The notes below the pieces were generated by a model. It had not been told where the DNA came from. It made no database searches and saw only the letters and a program-made list of their open reading frames with translations. From NCBI GenBank assembly GCA_050187415.1, contig JBFWXN010000024.1, forward strand, positions 1-64,000: DNA of 64,000 nucleotides, in the 5' to 3' direction. This document shows positions 57,820-64,000 of this stretch, piece after piece. The stretch's first letter is position 1. Each line of letters starts with the position of its first letter. Source of the DNA: Ga0077555 sp050187415 (GTDB taxonomy: Bacteria; Pseudomonadota; Alphaproteobacteria; Rhizobiales; Hyphomicrobiaceae). The position numbers were made by a program, and so were the translations under genes.

Positions 57820-58710
57820 TCAGCCGCCTTCGACGCCGAGAATGCGAAGCCGCAAATAATCGAGCTGATCGAAGTTGGCGTATTTGACCTGCAGGACGCC
57901 ACTTTCGCCCGGGCCACGCTTGATCTCGACCTTAAGACCTAGGCTGTCCGCGATTTCCTTTTCGAAGGCGCGGGTGTCGGCGTCCTTCTCGCGCTTGCCG
58001 CGGCCTTCGCCGGGATTTTCCAGCGCGTGGACGAGTGCCTCAACCTCGCGCACGTTCATGTCGCGGGCGACGATGCGATCGGCAAGAGTTTCAGCATCCT
58101 CGCGGCCGACGAGGGCTCGCGCATGTCCGGCGGTGAGCTTGCCCTCCCGCACGAAACCGCGAACCTTGTCAGGCAACTTCAGGAGCCGGATCGTATTCGC
58201 GACATGGCTGCGGCTCTTGCCGATCACCTCGGCCAGACGCTCCTGCGTGTAGCTGAAGCGCTCCATGAGATCGTTGTAGCCCGACGCTTCCTCGATGGCG
58301 TTGAGGTCCGCACGCTGGACATTCTCGATAATGGCGAGTTCGAGGGTCTCCTGGTCGTTCAAGTCGCGCACGATGACGGGGACGGTGTGCATTCCCGCCC
58401 GCTGGGCCGCGCGCCAGCGCCGTTCGCCAGCTACGATCTCATAGCCGCCACCGGCGTTCGGACGGACGATGATCGGCTGCACGAGGCCCTTCTGGCGGAT
58501 CGATTCCGCCAGCTCGGTCAAGTCCTCCTCGTCGAAATCCTTGCGGGGGTTGAGGGTGCTGGAGCCGATCATGTCGATGGCCACGACCTTCTGCTCACCT
58601 TCGGGAGGCAGCCTCGACTGTTGCACGGTCGCGTTGCCGGTTTCCCCGATCAGCGACGCCAGACCGCGTCCGAGCCTGCTCCTTTGAACCGGCAATGGCG
58701 CCGACGACAT
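57820..58710 (-). CDS. parB: Chromosome partitioning protein ParB
   Basis: A 296-residue parS-binding CTPase. The N-terminal LGRGLASLIG is the ParA-contact motif; the CTPase motif GERRWRAAQRAG and EIVENVQR-like IIENVQRADLN are present; then the helix-turn-helix YTQERLAEVIGKSRSHVANTIRLLKLP, and a C-terminal dimerisation segment. The ATG at 58710 follows GGAGGAGAG and is preferred over 58740. Three parS sites lie upstream between mnmG and mnmE, so it has its targets within 4 kb. Confidence 0.97.
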   Translation of the reverse strand: MSSAPLPVQRSRLGRGLASLIGETGNATVQQSRLPPEGEQKVVAIDMIGSSTLNPRKDFDEEDLTELAESIRQKGLVQPIIVRPNAGGGYEIVAGERRWRAAQRAGMHTVPVIVRDLNDQETLELAIIENVQRADLNAIEEASGYNDLMERFSYTQERLAEVIGKSRSHVANTIRLLKLPDKVRGFVREGKLTAGHARALVGREDAETLADRIVARDMNVREVEALVHALENPGEGRGKREKDADTRAFEKEIADSLGLKVEIKRGPGESGVLQVKYANFDQLDYLRLRILGVEGG

Positions 58711-58762
58711 CCCGTCTCTCCTCCCCACCCAATCATTCATCGCAAAAGTTCGCTCTGCCGGT

Positions 58763-59581
<819 letters not shown>

Positions 59582-59585
59582 GGCC

Positions 59586-60293
59586 TCAGCCCTCTGATCT
59601 GACCGTTGGTGCGCGCATCACGATGATGCCCGCCTCCGCGTCGGTCCGGCTCGGTACCAACTCGTACGAGAACACAAACGAACGCTTGGCGGACTCCAGC
59701 TCGACTTGGACACCTCGCCCTTTCGGGAAGAGGCAAACGCCCTGTGGCTTCAGCAGCGGGAGCGCCAGTTCGACGAGCCTGTCCAATGGTGCCAACGCGC
59801 GAGCCGAAACAATATCAGCCGATTCAATCATACCGCGAGTCGCAGCGGTCTCGATGCGGGTACACAGGATGTCCACAGACAAGACTGCCGTAAGGTCCGT
59901 CTTGCGGACAACCTCGCCCATGAAGGCCGCCTTGCGCTGATCGCTTTCGATCAACGTGAGACGCGGTCGCGGCGAGGGGCGATCGCCGAGAAGAATGGCC
60001 ACCACCAGGCCCGGTAACCCTGCGCCCGAGCCCAGATCGATCCAGCTTTCGATCGACTCCGGTGCGAGAGCCAAAAGCTGGGCGCTATCGGCGAAGTGGC
60101 GGTGCCACACGTCCGGCAGCGTCGCGGGGGAAACGAGATTGATCGTCTTCTGCCACAGCGCCAGGGTCTCGGCGTAGGTTTTCAAGCGGTCGAGCGCTGC
60201 GGGGGAAGCGCCGAAGGCGTCGGCGAAGTCGGCTGGACCGGCGATGCGTGCGGCCGCCGCGAATGTGGGCGACGGCTTGCCCTCCCGTCTCAT
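59586..60293 (-). CDS. rsmG: 16S rRNA (guanine-N7)-methyltransferase RsmG
   Basis: A 235-residue SAM-dependent methyltransferase modifying G527 of 16S rRNA. SAM motif I is DLGSGAGLPGLVVAIL, with TLIESDQRKAAFM for the ribose and the family's KTINLVSPATLPDVWHRHFADSAQ at the N-terminus. Its start overlaps the mnmG stop by 4 bases. Mutations in such genes give streptomycin resistance, a well-known family property. Confidence 0.96.
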   Translation of the reverse strand: MRREGKPSPTFAAAARIAGPADFADAFGASPAALDRLKTYAETLALWQKTINLVSPATLPDVWHRHFADSAQLLALAPESIESWIDLGSGAGLPGLVVAILLGDRPSPRPRLTLIESDQRKAAFMGEVVRKTDLTAVLSVDILCTRIETAATRGMIESADIVSARALAPLDRLVELALPLLKPQGVCLFPKGRGVQVELESAKRSFVFSYELVPSRTDAEAGIIVMRAPTVRSEG

Positions 60294-62182
60294 GCGGTTC
60301 GCCGTGACTGGCGTTTGGCGTGGGCAAGCAGGAGAAATAGCGCCGCGGGCGTCATGCCATCGATGCGCGATGCTTCTGCCAGCGTTGCCGGGCGCCGGTC
60401 GGAGAGCTTCTGGCGGATTTCGGCCGAGAGGCCCGGCAGTCTCGAGATATCTAGCTCGGGCGGGATCGGGGTTGCCTCGTCGCGACGGAGGGACGCGACA
60501 TCTTCACTCTGCCGCGCGACGTAGGAGGCGTAGCGCGCATCGGTTTCGAGCTGCGATGCGATCGTCGGCGCGATGTTCGCCAGATCGGGCCACACACACG
60601 CAAGACGCGACAGATCGATGCCCGGGAGTGCCAGCAGGTCGAACGCTGTTCGGCGGCGGCCGTCGCGGTTGACATCGAAGCCGTGCCGGGCCGCTTCGTT
60701 CGGCGTCAATGAGAGACTGCGAAGCTGAGCCTCACCTGCGGACAGGCGTGCGGATTTTGCAGCAAACGCCGCGGCGCGGGACGGTCCGACGCAGCCGAGA
60801 TCGAGGCCGATCGGCGTCAGTCGCTGGTCGGCGTTGTCCGCGCGAAGCCGCAGGCGGAACTCCGCGCGGGACGTGAACATGCGATACGGCTCGGCGACGC
60901 CGCGCGTGACGAGGTCGTCGACCATGACACCAAGGTAGGCATCAGCGCGGGACACGACCGTTCCGACTTGACGGCCCGACGCTTTCAGCGCGGCATTGAC
61001 GCCGGCGAGAATGCCCTGCGCGGCGGCTTCCTCGTAGCCTGTCGTGCCGTTGATCTGTCCAGCGAGAAAGAGACGGGGCAGACGCCGCGTCTCCAGCGTC
61101 GGGTCAAGCTCACGAGGGTCGACGTAATCGTATTCGATAGCGTATCCGGGCCGGATTACTGCAACATCCTCGAGCCCGGGAATGGTGCGCAGGAATGCGT
61201 GCTGCACGTCGGCAGGTAGCGAGGTGGAGATCCCGTTCGGGTAGACGGTGTGGTCGTCCAGGCCCTCCGGTTCCAGGAAGATCTGGTGGGTGCTGCGATC
61301 GGCAAAGCGAACGACCTTGTCCTCGATCGACGGGCAATATCGGGGTCCCGTCGAGCGGATGCGGCCGGAATACATGGCGGATCGATCGAGATTTGCGCGG
61401 ATAATCGCGTGGGTCTCGGCCGTCGTACCGGTCACACCGCATTTGATTTGCGGTACGGTAATGCGCTCGGTCAGGAACGAGAACGGCACGGGCGGGTCGT
61501 CACCGGCCTGCATCTCGAGCGCCGCCCAGCGGATCGTGCGGCCGTCGAGCCGGGCGGGCGTCCCCGTCTTGAGGCGTCCGAGACGAAATCCCAGCGTCTC
61601 TATGCGCTCGGCTAATGCAACGGCCGGCGCCTCGCCTGCCCGACCGGCGGGAATTTGCTGCTCGCCCAAATGAATGAGCCCCCGCAGGAACGTGCCCGTC
61701 GTCAAGACCACCGCACCGGCACGCACCTCGCGGCCATCTGCGAGACGCACGCCGGAAAGCTCGCCCGAATCGACGAGGAGATCCTCGACGCCGCCTTCGA
61801 TCACGGCAAGGTTGGGCGTCCCACGGATGGCGGCCTGCATGGCGCGGCGATAGAGCTTGCGGTCCGCCTGGGCGCGGGGGCCTTGGACGGCGGCACCCTT
61901 GGAGCGGTTCAGTAGTCTAAAATGGATTCCAGCCGCGTCGGCGACTCGCCCCATCAGGCCATCGAGAGCGTCGACCTCCCGGACGAGGTGCCCCTTGCCG
62001 AGGCCCCCGATTGCGGGATTGCAGGACATTTCGCCGATCTTTTCGAACGCATGCGTGACGAGTGCAGTGCGCGCGCCCATACGGGCTGACGCGGCGGCAG
62101 CCTCGGCGCCAGCATGACCGCCTCCGACAACGACTACATCGAAATGGTGATCGCCAGCGAGATGGCAGGAATGGTCCGTCAT
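60290..62182 (-). CDS. mnmG: tRNA uridine-5-carboxymethylaminomethyl modification enzyme MnmG
   Basis: A 630-residue FAD enzyme that, with MnmE, modifies U34 of tRNAs. The N-terminal FAD-binding motif is VVVVGGGHAGAEAAAASARMG; CNPAIGGLGKGHLVREVDALDG has the catalytic Cys; the later GQINGTTGYEEAAAQGILAGVNAA completes the FAD site. The length is normal. The ATG at 62182 (MTDHSCHLAGDHH) is used. It starts the operon mnmG-rsmG-parA-parB, with parS sites just upstream. Confidence 0.97.
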   Translation of the reverse strand: MTDHSCHLAGDHHFDVVVVGGGHAGAEAAAASARMGARTALVTHAFEKIGEMSCNPAIGGLGKGHLVREVDALDGLMGRVADAAGIHFRLLNRSKGAAVQGPRAQADRKLYRRAMQAAIRGTPNLAVIEGGVEDLLVDSGELSGVRLADGREVRAGAVVLTTGTFLRGLIHLGEQQIPAGRAGEAPAVALAERIETLGFRLGRLKTGTPARLDGRTIRWAALEMQAGDDPPVPFSFLTERITVPQIKCGVTGTTAETHAIIRANLDRSAMYSGRIRSTGPRYCPSIEDKVVRFADRSTHQIFLEPEGLDDHTVYPNGISTSLPADVQHAFLRTIPGLEDVAVIRPGYAIEYDYVDPRELDPTLETRRLPRLFLAGQINGTTGYEEAAAQGILAGVNAALKASGRQVGTVVSRADAYLGVMVDDLVTRGVAEPYRMFTSRAEFRLRLRADNADQRLTPIGLDLGCVGPSRAAAFAAKSARLSAGEAQLRSLSLTPNEAARHGFDVNRDGRRRTAFDLLALPGIDLSRLACVWPDLANIAPTIASQLETDARYASYVARQSEDVASLRRDEATPIPPELDISRLPGLSAEIRQKLSDRRPATLAEASRIDGMTPAALFLLLAHAKRQSRRTA

Positions 62183-62256
62183 GCACGGGCTTTTAGCGGA
62201 CCAAGCGCCGAAACGCATCCACGAGTTCGCGGCGGCGGCATCTTTTTACCAGAGTA

Positions 62257-62272
62257 TGTTTCACGTGAATCA
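62257..62272. promoter_or_regulatory. parS site 1
   Basis: TGTTTCACGTGAATCA matches the parS consensus TGTTTCACGTGAAACA at 15 of 16 positions. It is the ParB-binding centromere site nearest mnmG; two more lie within 120 bases. Confidence 0.92.
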
Positions 62273-62288
62273 ATGGTTACCAGGCCAT

Positions 62289-62297
62289 TTATGCACA
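62289..62297. promoter_or_regulatory. DnaA box between parS sites
   Basis: TTATGCACA matches the DnaA-box consensus TTATNCACA exactly. It lies between parS sites 1 and 2. A single box is not an origin; it could be chance or a local regulatory site. Confidence 0.45.
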
Positions 62298-62300
62298 AGA

Positions 62301-62316
62301 TGTTTCACGTGAATCA
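62301..62316. promoter_or_regulatory. parS site 2
   Basis: TGTTTCACGTGAATCA, identical to parS site 1 and one base from the consensus. It starts 44 bases after site 1. Confidence 0.92.
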
Positions 62317-62372
62317 TCGGTTTCACACAGAATCCACGACTGCGACTCGATGCTCAGCTCTAGGACTCTTGA

Positions 62373-62388
62373 CGTTTCACGTGAAACA
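62373..62388. promoter_or_regulatory. parS site 3
   Basis: CGTTTCACGTGAAACA, with a perfect 14-base palindrome, 15 of 16 matches to the parS consensus. It starts 72 bases after site 2 and is nearest the mnmE stop. Confidence 0.95.
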
Positions 62389-62406
62389 TGTCCTTGGAAT
62401 CAAAAG

Positions 62407-63765
62407 TTATTTCCCAATGCAGAAACGACCGAAGATTTCGCCAAGCACGTCTTCAGCGTCGATTCGGCCGGTAATCCGGCCAAGAGCGTCAGCGGCGATG
62501 CGCAGATCTTCTGCGACCAGTTCCGGCTCGGTCTGGGTGGGATCGAGGCTGTCTGCAAGCGATGCGGTGCAGAGTGAAAGCGCGCGGCGATGGCGTTCCT
62601 GCGTCGGGAGCGCGCCGGCGACCGCGCCAGAGAACCGCGATTCAAGCTCGGCTTCGAACCGTGCCACCAGGGCCGATATGCCCTCTCCCGTCAGTGCCGA
62701 TACGGGAACCAGGGTCTCGGGGGCCGTGCCTATTGGCGGTCGAGGCAGGGAAAATCCCGTCAGGTCGCACTTATTCACCACGTAAAGGATGGCGCCGGCC
62801 ATGAGATCGGGCGCCGGCCAGACCGGGGCCTGGATGTCGACAAGCCAAACGATCAAGTCCGCATCGCGGGCCCGCGCCCGGGTGCGGCGCATGCCTTCCT
62901 GTTCGATGGCGCCTCCGTCGGCGCGAAGTCCCGCCGTGTCCGCGACGAAGACCGCATAGCCGCCCAGATCCAGCCGAACTTCGATAATGTCGCGCGTCGT
63001 CCCCGGTTCGGCCGAGACGATGGCCACGTCCCGGCGGGCGAGGACGTTCATCAAGCTCGATTTTCCGACGTTCGGGGCTCCGGCGAGCACGATCCGGAAG
63101 CCGTCCCGCACGATCTCGCCCTGGTGCGCGCTGGAGCGAGCCTGCTCGATCTCCTCGAGCAGGGCCGCCGCGATACCTCGCGCCTCGAGCAGGGCATCGG
63201 CCGCGACATCGGACTCGTCCGAGAAATCGATCGCTGCTTCGGTCAAGGCTCGGGCCTCGACCATGCGTCGGCGCCAGCCGTCGCACAATCTCGCGAAGGC
63301 GCCGCCCGCCTGCGCCAGCGCCTGCCGGCGTTGGGCATCGGTCTCGGCGTCAATTAGATCGGCGAGGCCCTCGGCGGCGGTCAGATCAATCTTGCCATTC
63401 AGAAAAGCCCGGCGGGCAAACTCTCCCGGCTCGGCCAATCGGCAACCGGAAATCGCCTCTAGTGCCCTGAAGACGCTGCGAACGACCGCTGGGCTGCCGT
63501 GGAGCTGCAACTCTGCGATATCTTCGCCCGTTTCGCTGGTGGGTCCCGCAAAGAACAGCACAAGGGCAGCGTCGAGAAGTTCGCCGGTCGCCGGATGGAC
63601 GATCTTGCGAAATGCGGCACGACGTGGCGGAGGGCATGGCGCGGCCATACGCTCAAGTACGCTGCGCGCGGCGGGCCCGGAAATGCGTATAACGGCGACG
63701 CCAGCTCGGCCTTGGCCGCTTGAAAGAGCATAAATCGTCGACGGATCTGGCGTGGCGGAGGGCAT
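62407..63765 (-). CDS. mnmE: tRNA modification GTPase MnmE
   Basis: A 452-residue GTPase, partner of MnmG in tRNA wobble-uridine modification. The N-terminal tetrahydrofolate-binding domain starts DTIYALSSGQGRAGVAVIRISG-like; the inserted G domain has GAPNVGKSSLMN (G1), DTAG (G3) and NKCD (G4); the C-terminus is CIGK with the invariant Cys. Upstream of it lies nadD divergently; downstream are the parS sites and mnmG. Confidence 0.97.
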   Translation of the reverse strand: MPSATPDPSTIYALSSGQGRAGVAVIRISGPAARSVLERMAAPCPPPRRAAFRKIVHPATGELLDAALVLFFAGPTSETGEDIAELQLHGSPAVVRSVFRALEAISGCRLAEPGEFARRAFLNGKIDLTAAEGLADLIDAETDAQRRQALAQAGGAFARLCDGWRRRMVEARALTEAAIDFSDESDVAADALLEARGIAAALLEEIEQARSSAHQGEIVRDGFRIVLAGAPNVGKSSLMNVLARRDVAIVSAEPGTTRDIIEVRLDLGGYAVFVADTAGLRADGGAIEQEGMRRTRARARDADLIVWLVDIQAPVWPAPDLMAGAILYVVNKCDLTGFSLPRPPIGTAPETLVPVSALTGEGISALVARFEAELESRFSGAVAGALPTQERHRRALSLCTASLADSLDPTQTEPELVAEDLRIAADALGRITGRIDAEDVLGEIFGRFCIGK

Positions 63766-63889
63766 GGTGGTCTCGCGGGTATTCGGAGGCGGAACTCCTC
63801 ACTTACGAGCTCTGTGCATAGATGGCGGCGTTCAAGATGACTAGCGGTGCCCACTTGATCGCGGGTTCGCAACCGGCTCAAATTATCTG

Positions 63890-64000
63890 ATGCGCAGATC
63901 TGCTCCCTTCCGCTTCGGCTCCATGCACGCCAGACCGCCCCATGCCGAGCCGGGCCAGCGGATCGGCCTTCTCGGCGGCTCGTTCAATCCTCCACACGCG
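63890..64000 (+). CDS. nadD: Nicotinate-nucleotide adenylyltransferase, 5' end only
   Basis: The first 37 codons of a gene cut by the right edge. GQRIGLLGGSFNPPHA is the nucleotidyltransferase start with the ATP-binding GGSFNPxH motif of NadD. The ATG at 63890 or that at 63923 may be the true start; the motif is preceded by about 23 residues, longer than in E. coli but usual for alphaproteobacteria. It is divergent from mnmE, and a DnaA-box-like TGTGCATAG (63816-63824) lies between. Confidence 0.8.
   Translation, partial: MRRSAPFRFGSMHARPPHAEPGQRIGLLGGSFNPPHA

Noticed and set aside
62183..62406. Chromosomal replication origin
   Set aside because: Only one exact DnaA-box-like site is present, with no AT-rich unwinding region and no dnaA or hemE neighbour. 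The parS sites show origin proximity, not the origin itself.

Overview
The window is GC-rich chromosomal DNA from an alphaproteobacterium, most likely of the order Hyphomicrobiales (Rhizobiales). The evidence is the gene order mnmE-mnmG-rsmG-parA-parB with canonical parS sites, the leuS-lptE-holA and hisE-coaA pairs, a ROSE-type RNA thermometer in front of an hsp20 gene, and an L19 with a long C-terminal extension. Genes are dense on both strands. I see no rRNA, tRNA, insertion sequence, prophage or CRISPR array.

Layout. 1-7.7 kb: the 5' end of a probable glucan glucosyltransferase, an MDR dehydrogenase, a PDC-hydrolase-like amidohydrolase, a methyltransferase, recQ, a DUF2939 protein and a glutathione S-transferase. 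7.8-15.4 kb: ffh, a GNAT enzyme, rpsP, ispG, an L,D-transpeptidase, a farnesyl diphosphate synthase-type gene, rpmF and a small membrane protein. 15.5-24.1 kb: a PAS/GGDEF/EAL phosphodiesterase, gshB, an M15-type peptidase, an iron-dependent alcohol dehydrogenase, a ketopantoate-reductase-like gene, a GFA protein, a second GST, a CxxCxxCC protein and xerC.

24.3-34.4 kb is the most accessory part and looks catabolic. It holds a thiolase-like protein without an evident catalytic Cys plus a DUF35 partner, a phosphoesterase, a lipocalin-like protein, an enolase-superfamily enzyme, an alpha/beta hydrolase with Ala at the nucleophile position, a dienelactone-hydrolase-type enzyme with Cys, a small DUF6295-like protein, both subunits of a 3-oxoacid CoA-transferase, hsp20, another hydrolase and an AhpD-type protein. 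The substrate cannot be read from the sequence.

34.6-50.7 kb: a GYF_2 membrane protein, three small membrane genes including a YggT protein, a sodium/solute symporter with its DUF4212 partner, an MFS exporter, a quinone-oxidoreductase-like MDR, rplS (about 32 kb from rpsP), map, radC, two poorly known proteins, a YggS-type PLP protein, a second amidohydrolase, a GT39-like glycosyltransferase and a sirtuin.

50.8-64 kb is the origin-proximal core: leuS-lptE-holA, an adenosine kinase, coaA and hisE, parB-parA-rsmG-mnmG, three parS sites with a DnaA-box-like site, mnmE, and the start of nadD. The parABS system and sites are ready to organise this part of the chromosome. Most of the window is ordinary core genome. 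The points worth a second look are the ROSE/sigma-32 control region, the split rpsP/rplS operon with an unusual L19, the intergenic parS cluster, and the 24-34 kb enzyme cluster.
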